Assembly: GCA_963728075.1 (NCBI GenBank)
Contig: CAVSIP010000007.1
Coordinates: 372,001-436,000 of the forward strand
DNA length: 64,000 nucleotides
Source of the DNA: CAVSIP01 sp963728075
Lineage (GTDB): Bacteria; Actinomycetota; Actinomycetes; JAFAQI01; DASSKL01
Reading direction: 5' to 3'
The position numbers were made by a program, and so were the translations under genes. Positions 39,892 to 47,684 of the stretch are shown one piece after another. Position 1 is the first letter of the stretch. Each line of letters begins with the position of its first letter. The notes under the pieces were generated by a model that had not been told where the DNA came from, did no database searches, and was given only the letters and a program-made list of their open reading frames with translations.

Positions 39892-41349
39892 TCAGGCCTG
39901 CTGCATCCGCTCGCGCTTGAGCTGTGACCGGCGCATCTTGCCTGCGTCGTCACGCAGCGGCTCGTCGGTGAACTCCCAGCCGCGCGGCACCTTGTAGCCG
40001 GCCAGCCGCTCGACGACGTGCCGGCGCAGCTCGTCCTCGGTGACCGGCTCGGTGGCGTCGACGATCGCGTGCACCCGCTGGCCCATGTCCTCGTCGGGCA
40101 GGCCGATCACGCAGCTCGACCGGACGGCCGGGTGCGAGTCGATCGCCGCCTCCACCTCCGCCGGGTACACGTTCGAGCCGCCGGAGAGGATCATGTCCGC
40201 GGTCCGGTCGGTGAGGTAGAGGAAGCCGTCCTCGTCGAGGTAGCCGAGGTCGCCGAGCGACTCCCAGCCCTCGAGGCTCTTCGGCTCCGCGCCGAGGTAG
40301 TGGTACGTGGTGCCCGGCCCCTGCGGCGGCATCATGAACACCTCGCCGACCTGGCCGGGCGGGCACTCGTGGCCCTCCTCGTCGAGCACCTTGAACTGCG
40401 TGCCCAGCGCCGGCCGGCCGACCGAGCCGGGGTGGTCCAGCCACTCCTGGCCGGTGATGAACGTGACGCCCTGCGCCTCGGTGCCGGCGTACAGCTCGTT
40501 GATCCGCTCCGGCCCCAGCCAGTCGATCCAGGCCTGCTTCAGCCACGGGGGGCAGGGCGCGCCGAGGTGCAGGATCGACTGCAGCGACGACAGGTCGTAC
40601 TGCGAGCGCACCTCCTCGGGCAGCCGCCAGATCCGGTGCATCATCGTCGGCACCAGCAGCACCCACGTGACGCCGTGCCGCTCGATCAGCTCCAGCGCCC
40701 GCTCCGCGTCGAAGCGCTCCATGACGACCAGCGAGTGGCCGCAGAACAGCCCGCGCATGGAGTAGATGAACGGGCCGTTGTGGTACAGCGGGCCGGGGAC
40801 GAGCTGCACGCCGTTCGGGTGCAGGTAGAACACCGCCGGCTCCTCCGGGTCGAACAGGCCGGGCTGCTCGGCGACGATGATCTTCGGCCGGCCGGTCGAC
40901 CCGCCGGACGTCGGCGCCTTCCAGTACCGCGACACCCGGTCCGGGAGCTCACCGTCCGGCAGCTGCGGGTCGGGTACGAACCCCACCGGTACGCAGGTGC
41001 GGTTGCCGTGCGTGCCAGGCTCGACCCCGACGACGAGGCGGGGGTCGGCGAGCTCGACGATCGCCTCGCGCTCGGCGAACGGCAGCCGGCTCGACACCGG
41101 CTGCGGGGTGGCGCCGAGCTTCCAGATCGCCACGCAGGCCTCGAAGAACTCCACCCCGTTGGGCAGCGCGACCGTGACCATGTCGCCCTCGCGTACGCCG
41201 AGGTCCGCGTACGCCCGCGCCAGCCGGTTGGTGTGCCGGTCCAGCTCGGCCCGGCTGACGGTCCGGGTCGCGTCGGTGACCGCGGGCCGGTCCGGGTCCT
41301 GGGCGGCCAGCCAGGTGACCAGCCGGCTGATCGACATCCGTTCCGCCAT
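39892..41349 (-). CDS. Acyl-CoA synthetase (AMP-binding family)
   Basis: This 485-residue adenylate-forming enzyme has the P-loop variant TSGGSTGRPKIIV, then ELYAGTEAQGVTFI, ESLGDLGYLDEDGFLYLTDRTADMILSGGSNVYPAEVE and catalytic Lys in RDDAGKMRRSQLKRE. ATG at 41349 is used; GTG at 41355 overlaps the crotonase stop and is also possible. It is the last gene of the minus-strand unit MFS-crotonase-synthetase, whose promoter carries the operator-like palindrome at 43426. Substrate unknown; bile-acid-CoA-ligase-like and short fatty acyl ligases look similar. Confidence 0.9.
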   Translation of the reverse strand: MAERMSISRLVTWLAAQDPDRPAVTDATRTVSRAELDRHTNRLARAYADLGVREGDMVTVALPNGVEFFEACVAIWKLGATPQPVSSRLPFAEREAIVELADPRLVVGVEPGTHGNRTCVPVGFVPDPQLPDGELPDRVSRYWKAPTSGGSTGRPKIIVAEQPGLFDPEEPAVFYLHPNGVQLVPGPLYHNGPFIYSMRGLFCGHSLVVMERFDAERALELIERHGVTWVLLVPTMMHRIWRLPEEVRSQYDLSSLQSILHLGAPCPPWLKQAWIDWLGPERINELYAGTEAQGVTFITGQEWLDHPGSVGRPALGTQFKVLDEEGHECPPGQVGEVFMMPPQGPGTTYHYLGAEPKSLEGWESLGDLGYLDEDGFLYLTDRTADMILSGGSNVYPAEVEAAIDSHPAVRSSCVIGLPDEDMGQRVHAIVDATEPVTEDELRRHVVERLAGYKVPRGWEFTDEPLRDDAGKMRRSQLKRERMQQA

Positions 41350-41351
41350 GC

Positions 41352-42149
41352 TCACTCGCTCCCCGTCACGCCGCGGAACCGCGGCTCTCGCTTCTCGGTG
41401 TAGGACTGCACGCCCTCGGTGAAGTCGGGCCGTCCGAACGACACCAGCATGCGCCGGTCGGCGTCGGCCACGTGCTCGCCCAGCGTTCCCGACGTGTGCC
41501 GCCACAGCTGGTCCTTCATCTCGCGCATGGACGCCGGTGAGCACCAGGTCGCCATGTCCTGCGCGTACGCGAGGGTCTCCTCCAGCAGCCGCTCCGGCTC
41601 CACCACCCGGTCGACCAGGCCCATCCGCTCGGCCTCCTCGGCGAGGAAGACCCGCCCGGACAGCAGGATGTCCATCGCGCGGGACAGCCCGACGACGCGG
41701 GGCAGCAGCCAGCCGATCCCGTGCTCGGCGATCAGCCCGCGGCGCGCGAACGACGAGGTGAACTTCGCCCCGGCCGCCGCGAACCGGATGTCGCACAGCA
41801 GGGCATGCACCATGCCCAGCCCGGCGCAGGCGCCGTTGACCGCGGCGATGACCGGCTTCGGCACCGCCGGCTCGAAGTCGTGGTGCGGCTTGGTGTGGGC
41901 CGCCACCGCCTGGCCGCTCGAGATGCCCTCCAGCGTGCTCATGTCGGCGCCGGCGCAGAAACCGCGCCCGGCACCGGTGACGACGACCACGCGGACGTCC
42001 GGGTCCGCGGTCGCGCGGTCGAGCGCGGCGGCGTACGCGGTCTCCAGGTCGGCGGACCAGGCGTTCAGCCGGTCCGGGCGGTTCAGGGTCACCAGGGCGA
42101 CACCGTCGGACGACTCGTACCGGACCGGTTCCTGCGCGGGATCGCTCAT
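41352..42149 (-). CDS. Enoyl-CoA hydratase/isomerase family protein
   Basis: This 265-residue crotonase starts with ATG at 42149. It shows LVTLNRPDRLNAWS, GAGRGFCAGADMSTLEG (oxyanion hole), NGACAGLGMVHALLCDIRFAA, and SFARRGLIAEHGIGWLLPR with Glu at the second acid/base position, then GLVDRVV. It is 4 nt after the MFS gene and overlaps the synthetase start, in a three-gene operon. It should act on an unsaturated acyl-CoA made by the neighbouring synthetase. Confidence 0.9.
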   Translation of the reverse strand: MSDPAQEPVRYESSDGVALVTLNRPDRLNAWSADLETAYAAALDRATADPDVRVVVVTGAGRGFCAGADMSTLEGISSGQAVAAHTKPHHDFEPAVPKPVIAAVNGACAGLGMVHALLCDIRFAAAGAKFTSSFARRGLIAEHGIGWLLPRVVGLSRAMDILLSGRVFLAEEAERMGLVDRVVEPERLLEETLAYAQDMATWCSPASMREMKDQLWRHTSGTLGEHVADADRRMLVSFGRPDFTEGVQSYTEKREPRFRGVTGSE

Positions 42150-42153
42150 GGCG

Positions 42154-43416
42154 TCACCTTCCGACGACGGACGGGGCGGGCGGGATGGGAGTGGGGTGCA
42201 GCACGGACCTCCGCTGCGCGCGCCCGGTCGCCCACATGGCGGCCGCGCCGAGCAGCGAGGAGCAGGCGACGATGACGAAGCCGGACGTGTAGCTGCCGGT
42301 GTGGTCGCGCGCCAGGCCGACGATCGAGGGACCGGTGGCGATGCCGGCGGTCGCCGCCAGCTGGCTCCACGACACGATCCGCGCGTAGTCGCGTACGCCG
42401 AAGGCCTCGGCGAACAGCAGCGGCTGGATCAGCAGCACGTTGCCGATGGTCAGTCCGAACACGGCGGTGGCGGTCAACAGCGGGCCGGTGCTGGTGGCGA
42501 ACCCCAGCGCCGCCGCGCCGACGGCCTGCAGGACCAGCATGAGCACGCCGAACGAGGCAACGGTCATCCGGCGCATCACCAGGCTGCCGACGAACCGGCC
42601 GCTGAAGCTCGCGAACGCGACCACGGACACCGCGGTCGCGGCGACCGCCGTGCCGACGCGGTCGGCGCCGAGGTTGTAGATGTGCGACATCCCGCCGACC
42701 TGCGCCAGCAGCGCGAACAGCTGGCTGACCGTGGCGAGCAGGAACAGGCGGGTGCGCACGGCGTCACGCAGGCTGACGTCCTCGGTCGCGGCGCGGCCGG
42801 GGAGCGGGCGCAGCTCGTCGAACCGCTCCGCGTGCACCGCCGGGTCGGTGCGGATCAGGACGATGCTCACCGCGACCGCCACCGCGAACGCGGCGGCCAG
42901 CCAGGGTGCCACCGTGCCGAGCGTGCGGTGCTGCGTCGCCGCCGCGACTCCCGGCGCGACGGCGATCCCGCCGATCGACAGCCCCGTGGTGGCGAGGGCG
43001 AGTGCGAACGAGCGTCGGCGGGAGAACCAGCGGGCGACGAGCAGCTGCCCGGGCACCGGCCCGACGGCGGAGTTCGCCAGGCCGAACAGCGCGTACACGG
43101 CGTACATCTGCCCGGTGTTGTGCACCTGCCCGAGCAGCAGCAGCGCGACCGTCATGACCAGGCCACCGAGCGCCATGACCCGGCGCTCGCCGTACCGCGA
43201 CAGCATCGAGGCGACCGGCAGGTTGAACAGCCCGGACAGCAGGAAGAACACGCTGGTCGCGCCCGAGACCGCGGCCAGGTCGAAGCCGCGCTGGGTGACG
43301 AGCACGTGGAGGTAGACGGTGAGGCTGTAGAAGCCGAACCCGGACACCGCCGTCAGCTGCAGGCACACCCCGGCGACGACCCGCCAGCCGGGGTAGACAG
43401 CGTGGGGGCGCGGCAC
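42154..43416 (-). CDS. MFS transporter (monocarboxylate-like)
   Basis: This 420-residue, 12-TM-type major facilitator starts with GTG at 43416. It opens with YPGWRVVAGVCLQLTAVSGFGFYSLTVYLHVL, resembling oxalate/formate- and monocarboxylate-type MFS carriers. It has an MFS loop SMLSRYGERRVMALGG and a central cytoplasmic loop (RFDELRPLPGRAATEDVSLRDA). It heads the operon with a crotonase and an acyl-CoA synthetase, so import of the acid activated by that synthetase is the likely role. Confidence 0.88.
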   Translation of the reverse strand: MPRPHAVYPGWRVVAGVCLQLTAVSGFGFYSLTVYLHVLVTQRGFDLAAVSGATSVFFLLSGLFNLPVASMLSRYGERRVMALGGLVMTVALLLLGQVHNTGQMYAVYALFGLANSAVGPVPGQLLVARWFSRRRSFALALATTGLSIGGIAVAPGVAAATQHRTLGTVAPWLAAAFAVAVAVSIVLIRTDPAVHAERFDELRPLPGRAATEDVSLRDAVRTRLFLLATVSQLFALLAQVGGMSHIYNLGADRVGTAVAATAVSVVAFASFSGRFVGSLVMRRMTVASFGVLMLVLQAVGAAALGFATSTGPLLTATAVFGLTIGNVLLIQPLLFAEAFGVRDYARIVSWSQLAATAGIATGPSIVGLARDHTGSYTSGFVIVACSSLLGAAAMWATGRAQRRSVLHPTPIPPAPSVVGR

Positions 43417-43425
43417 GCAAGGACT

Positions 43426-43442
43426 CTAGAACGTCGTTCGGC
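43426..43442. promoter_or_regulatory. Operator-like palindrome CTAGAACGTCGTTCGGC
   Basis: The left half CTAGAACG is perfect and the right half CGTTCggc is partly matched to the consensus CTAGAACG-N-CGTTCTAG. It lies 10 bp upstream of the MFS start and matches the palindrome at 32853-32869 in arrangement and spacing. Confidence 0.45.
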
Positions 43443-43532
43443 GGGGGCCGTCCGATCGCCGGATCCGGGTGAGAAGCCCCGGCGCACCGGGAAGGACACG
43501 CACAGGGACCAACCAGACACGAAGGGTCGTAC

Positions 43533-44663
43533 GTGCGCCTGTTGCACCGCGTGGTGGCGGCATCTGCCGCCGCGGTGGCGGTTGCCGGTGCCGTGGTCGC
43601 CACGAGTGACGCGGGTGAGCCGCCCCCGCCGGCCCCGCCGCCGATGGCCCTGCACCTGCCCGGTGCCGACGGTCCGGTCGCGTGGAACCGGCCCCTGCAC
43701 GTCGTGGTCGACCACGGCACCCTGCAGCGGGTGACGGTGACCGGACCGTCGGGCACCGACGTCCCCGGCGTGCTCAGCCCGCACCACCGGGTCTGGGCGG
43801 CCGGCCGCGCGCTCGTCCCCGCCTCGGTGTACGAGGTACGGGTCGCCGCGCGCGACCTCACCGGCCGGACCGTGGACCGGACCGGCCGGTTCACCACCAC
43901 CGACACCGACCAGCACCTGCACGCCACGCTGACCCCGGGTGACGGGGACGTGGTCGGTGTCGGGATGCCGGTGGTCGTCCAGTTCGACCGCCGGATCCCC
44001 ACGGCCGCTCGGCCCGCGGTCCAGGCCCGGCTGCAGGTGCACGACTCCGCGGGCCTGACCGGCTCGTGGCGGTGGTTCACCGCCCGCGAGGTGCACTGGG
44101 TGCCGGGGCACTACTGGCCGGCGGGAACGCGTGTGCACGTCATCGTCGACCTGCATCGCCTCCACCTCGGCGGCGACGTGTGGGGCGAGCACGCCGTCCA
44201 CGACGTCCGGTACCGCATCGGACCCGCGCACGTCAGCGTCGTGGACGTCGCCGCCCACACGATGACCGTCCGCAGCGACGGAGTGGTGGTCCGCACCATG
44301 CAGATCAGCGCGGGCCGGCCGAAGTACGCGACGCACGGCGGGGTGCACATCGTCCTGAGCAAGGCCCGCACCGTGGTGATGGACTCCGCGACCGTGGGCA
44401 TCCCGCGGAACTCACCGGACGGCTACTACGAGAAGGTGCACTGGAACGTGCGCATCTCCACCAGCGGCGAGTTCGTGCACTCCGCCCCCTGGTCGGTCGC
44501 CGCGCAGGGCCGACGCAACGTCTCCCACGGCTGCGTCAACGCCAGCCCGGCGGACGCGCGGTGGTTCTACGACTTCTCCCGGCGCGGCGACGTCGTCGAG
44601 ATCGTCAACAGCCCGCGCCGGCCGCTGCACGGGGACCGCGGCACGTTCGACTGGAACGGGTGA
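43533..44663 (+). CDS. L,D-transpeptidase (YkuD) with N-terminal Ig-like domains
   Basis: This 376-residue exported protein has a signal peptide (about 1-28), two Ig-like domains (about 38-225) and a YkuD catalytic domain (230-360). The active site reads FVHSAPWSVAAQGRRNVSHGCVNASPADA with Cys near residue 333, as in mycobacterial Ldt enzymes. It should form 3-3 cross-links in peptidoglycan. GTG at 43533 is preceded by GAAGGG. It is divergent from the MFS operon and followed 29 nt later by the yihY-like gene. Confidence 0.93.
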   Translation: MRLLHRVVAASAAAVAVAGAVVATSDAGEPPPPAPPPMALHLPGADGPVAWNRPLHVVVDHGTLQRVTVTGPSGTDVPGVLSPHHRVWAAGRALVPASVYEVRVAARDLTGRTVDRTGRFTTTDTDQHLHATLTPGDGDVVGVGMPVVVQFDRRIPTAARPAVQARLQVHDSAGLTGSWRWFTAREVHWVPGHYWPAGTRVHVIVDLHRLHLGGDVWGEHAVHDVRYRIGPAHVSVVDVAAHTMTVRSDGVVVRTMQISAGRPKYATHGGVHIVLSKARTVVMDSATVGIPRNSPDGYYEKVHWNVRISTSGEFVHSAPWSVAAQGRRNVSHGCVNASPADARWFYDFSRRGDVVEIVNSPRRPLHGDRGTFDWNG

Positions 44664-44691
44664 GGCTCGCCGGCAGGGGTACCCCACGCGC

Positions 44692-45645
44692 ATGAAGGAA
44701 CGCCTGCGGTCGTCCCTGCGCGGTGCCGACCGCTTCCAGCAGGGGCACGCGTGGGCGGGCCTCCCGTGGGCGGTGCTGCGCAAGTTCAGCGAGGACCAGG
44801 CGTCCAACCTCGCGGCACTGATCGCGTACTACGCGTTCTTCTCCCTGTTCCCGCTGCTGCTCGCGGCGATGACCGTCCTGGGCTTCGTCCTCCAGGGCCA
44901 CCCCGGCCTGCGGGACAGCGTGGAGAGCTCGTTCCTCAGCCAGATCCCGATCATCGGCAGCAGCCTCGGAACCGGGTCGGGACTCAAGGGCAACGGCTTG
45001 GCGCTCGTCGTCGGGCTGGTGCTCGCGGCCTGGAGCGGTCTCGCTGTCGCGCGCACCGCTCAGACGGCGTTCAACTCGGTCTACGACGTGCCGATGGCCG
45101 AGCGGCCCTCCCTGGTGGAGAAGACCAAACGCTCGCTGGTGCTCGTGGTCACCGTCGGCGCCGGCCTCATCCTGGCCACGGCGGTGTCCGGCGCCGTCAC
45201 CGGCTCCGGGAAGTTCCTGCACCTCGGCCCGGCGGCGCAGGTCGGCGGCTACGTGGTGACGATCGCCATCGACGTGGCGGTGTTCGCGGTCGCCTTCAAC
45301 CGGCTCACCGTCCGCGACGTCTCCTGGCGGCAGGCGCTGCCGGGGGCGCTGTTCGCCGCGGTCGCCTGGTTCGTGCTGCAGAACGCCGCGATGGCGATCA
45401 TCAACCACAAGATCGCCGGATCGAAGGGTACGTACGGCGACTTCGCGACCGTCATCGCGCTGCTCACCTGGTTCTACCTGGCCGCCCAGTTCGTGCTGCT
45501 CGGCGCCGAGCTCAACGTCGTCCTGCGGGAGCGGTTGTGGCCGCGGGCGCTGCTCGACCGGCCGCAGACCGAGGCCGACCACCGCGCGCTGGAGCGGTAC
45601 GCCGAGGAGCAGCGCTACGTCGACCCCGGGCAGCGCTCCCACTGA
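44692..45645 (+). CDS. YihY/BrkB-family membrane protein
   Basis: This 317-residue protein with about six membrane helices starts with ATG at 44692. Family blocks are FSEDQASNLAALIAYYAFFSLFPLLLAAMTVLGF, WSGLAVARTAQTAFNSVYDVP and TYGDFATVIALLTWFYLAAQFVLLGAELN. The family was once wrongly called RNase BN; its role is unsettled. It is 28 nt downstream of the L,D-transpeptidase, and an envelope role is plausible. Confidence 0.93.
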   Translation: MKERLRSSLRGADRFQQGHAWAGLPWAVLRKFSEDQASNLAALIAYYAFFSLFPLLLAAMTVLGFVLQGHPGLRDSVESSFLSQIPIIGSSLGTGSGLKGNGLALVVGLVLAAWSGLAVARTAQTAFNSVYDVPMAERPSLVEKTKRSLVLVVTVGAGLILATAVSGAVTGSGKFLHLGPAAQVGGYVVTIAIDVAVFAVAFNRLTVRDVSWRQALPGALFAAVAWFVLQNAAMAIINHKIAGSKGTYGDFATVIALLTWFYLAAQFVLLGAELNVVLRERLWPRALLDRPQTEADHRALERYAEEQRYVDPGQRSH

Positions 45646-45681
45646 CGGGGGCGGCTGCCGGGGTCGACCTACAGTGGGGGG

Positions 45682-45882
45682 ATGCAGGTCCGGCTGCACC
45701 ACCCCAAGCGCACCGTCGAGCTCGACGGCCCGCTACCCGTGCAGAAGCTGCTCGCCCAGCTCGGGCTGCGGCGGGAGGCCGTCCTCGTCATCCGCGGCGA
45801 CAGCCTCGTCACCGGTGACGCGGTGCTCGCCGACACCGACGACGTGGAGATCCGGCCGGTCATCTCCGGAGGCGCCCGGTGA
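45682..45882 (+). CDS. TtuB/MoaD/ThiS-type sulfur carrier
   Basis: This 66-residue ubiquitin-like protein (beta-grasp pattern MQVRLHHP, VQKLLAQLGL, AVLVIRGDSLVTGDAVLADTDDVEIRPVISGG) starts with ATG at 45682. The C-terminus is GGAR, two residues beyond the diglycine that normally ends sulfur carriers, so it may need trimming before thiocarboxylation. It overlaps the following TtuA-like gene (GTGA), which makes a role in tRNA thiolation likely. Confidence 0.8.
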   Translation: MQVRLHHPKRTVELDGPLPVQKLLAQLGLRREAVLVIRGDSLVTGDAVLADTDDVEIRPVISGGAR

Positions 45883-46802
45883 AGTGCCGCCGCTGCCGCG
45901 AGCCCGCGGTCATCGACGTCCGCCGCCACCGCGCCGCGTTCTGCCGCGACTGCTTCCTGCACCACTGCCGCGAGCAGGTCCGCCGGGCGATCGACAGGCA
46001 CCGCATGCTCGGCCCGGACGAGCGGGCGCTCGTGGCCGTCTCCGGCGGCAAGGACTCCCTCGCCGTCTGGGACATCCTGCTCGACCTCGGGTACGCCGCC
46101 GACGGCGTCTACCTGGGCCTGGGCATCGGTGAGTACAGCGACCACTCCCTGGAGCACGCCCGCGACTTCGCGCGCGCCCGAGAGGCGACCCTCGTCGAGG
46201 TGGACGTCCGCGCGGAGGTGGGCTTCGGCATCCCGGAGGCGTCCCAGGCCGTCCGCCGCTCGCCCTGCTCCGCCTGCGGCCTGTCGAAGCGTCACCTGCT
46301 GAACCGGGCCGCGATGGACCGCGGGTACGACGTGCTGGTCACCGGCCACAACCTCGACGACGAGGCCGCGGTGCTGTTCGGCAACGTGCTGCAGTGGCAG
46401 GTCGACTACCTGGCCCGGCAGCGCCCGATGCTGCCGGCGGCCGACGGGTTCGTCCGCCGGGCCAAGCCGCTGATCCGCATCGGTGAGCGGGAGACCGCGG
46501 CGTACTGCGTGCTCAAGGGCATCGACTACATCATCGAGGAGTGCCCGATGGCGGCGGGCAACCGCCACCTGCGCTACAAGGAGCTGCTCGGCGAGCTGGA
46601 GGAGCAGTCACCCGGGGCGAAGGCGGCGTTCTACCTGCAGTTCATCGACCGGATGCTGCCCGTGCTCGAGGACGTGGCCGAGGCCGACCGCGCCACCGTC
46701 GGGGAGTGCAGCCGGTGCGGGTCGCCGAGCACGGCCGAGGTGTGCGCGTTCTGCCGCCTGCAGGAGCGGGCCGCGGGCTCACGCAGCCTGCCGATCGCCT
46801 AG
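45879..46802 (+). CDS. ttuA: TtuA/NcsA-type tRNA 2-thiolation enzyme
   Basis: This 307-residue PP-loop ATPase starts with GTG at 45879. It has an N-terminal zinc module (C3-x2-C6, C22-x2-C25), PP-loop SGGKDS (55-60), Fe-S candidates Cys130, Cys133 and Cys222, and a C-terminal zinc module (CSRCG...CAFC). The three central Cys are arranged as in Thermus TtuA, which thiolates tRNA T54 using a TtuB thiocarboxylate. The carrier gene is directly upstream and overlapping. TtcA- or Ncs6-like activity on another uridine is the alternative. Confidence 0.85.
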   Translation: MKCRRCREPAVIDVRRHRAAFCRDCFLHHCREQVRRAIDRHRMLGPDERALVAVSGGKDSLAVWDILLDLGYAADGVYLGLGIGEYSDHSLEHARDFARAREATLVEVDVRAEVGFGIPEASQAVRRSPCSACGLSKRHLLNRAAMDRGYDVLVTGHNLDDEAAVLFGNVLQWQVDYLARQRPMLPAADGFVRRAKPLIRIGERETAAYCVLKGIDYIIEECPMAAGNRHLRYKELLGELEEQSPGAKAAFYLQFIDRMLPVLEDVAEADRATVGECSRCGSPSTAEVCAFCRLQERAAGSRSLPIA

Positions 46803-47684
46803 CTCCTCCTCCCGGCCCGCCTCGCCGGGGAAGGTTCCGGTGACCAGCGGCGAGCGCGCGACGAGGATGACGCCGGCGACCATCGCGCCGATCGTCAGCA
46901 CCTCGGCGGCGAGGTAGCCGGGGGCCAGCCGGATCGACTCGCCGTACACGCCCACGCCGAAGGCGATGCCGGCGATCGGCTCGGCCATCGTGATGGCGGG
47001 CAGCGACGCGGCCAACGGCGCCGCCTCGAAGGCGCTCTGCGCGAGCAGCAGTCCGACGATCGCCACGCCGACCAGCGCGTACGGCGGCCAGCTGGTCAGC
47101 AGCTCGGGCAGCCCGGGGAACTGCCCGGCCAGCAGGCGGCGGGTCAGCGCGTCCTGCAGCCCGTACAGCACGCCCGCCGCGGCCGCCAGCAGCGTCGCCT
47201 CCTCGCCGAGCCGGCGTCCCCGGACGGCGGCGACGAGCGCACCGGCGACGAGGACGAACCCGCCACCGGCGATCGCCCAGTTCGGCCACGGCAGGTGGGC
47301 GACGTTCCCCCCGTGCGGCTGGGCGACGGCGACGAAACCGCCGAGACCGCCGGAGAGCATCAGCGCGCCGGCCCACTCCCGTACGCCCAGGCGGCGGCGG
47401 TGCCACGCGGCGGACAGCGGCAGCGCGAAGAGCAGGTTCGCCGCCAGCAGCGGCTCCACCAGCGCCAGCGAGCCGAGGTCGAGCGCGGTGGCGCCGAGCA
47501 GCTGCCCGAGCACCATGGCGCCGATGCCGGCGAGCCAGAGCGGCCGGCGGACCAGGTGGACGAGCAGCCGCGGGGACAGTGCGAGCTCCGGTGGCTCGTC
47601 CGACGCGGCCCGCTGCTGCAGCACGAATCCCACGGCGAGCAGCAGCGCAGCGCCGAGGCCGGTGACGACGGCGAGCGCGCTCAC
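46779..47684 (-). CDS. DMT-family (EamA-like) membrane transporter
   Basis: This 301-residue protein with about nine or ten helices starts with GTG at 47684, overlapping the MFS stop (GTGA). It has ALLLAVGFVLQQRAA, LGQLLGATALDLGSLALVEPLLAANLLFALPL and LPAITMAEPIAGIAFGVGVYGE, typical of DMT/Mg-transporter-like permeases of actinomycetes. The 3' end overlaps the end of the TtuA-like gene by 24 bp (convergent). Substrate unknown. Confidence 0.85.
   Translation of the reverse strand: MSALAVVTGLGAALLLAVGFVLQQRAASDEPPELALSPRLLVHLVRRPLWLAGIGAMVLGQLLGATALDLGSLALVEPLLAANLLFALPLSAAWHRRRLGVREWAGALMLSGGLGGFVAVAQPHGGNVAHLPWPNWAIAGGGFVLVAGALVAAVRGRRLGEEATLLAAAAGVLYGLQDALTRRLLAGQFPGLPELLTSWPPYALVGVAIVGLLLAQSAFEAAPLAASLPAITMAEPIAGIAFGVGVYGESIRLAPGYLAAEVLTIGAMVAGVILVARSPLVTGTFPGEAGREEELGDRQAA

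Noticed and set aside
43988..44695. Alternative plus-strand frames within the L,D-transpeptidase gene
   Set aside because: Arg-rich shadows; the SHGCVN active site lies in the annotated frame.
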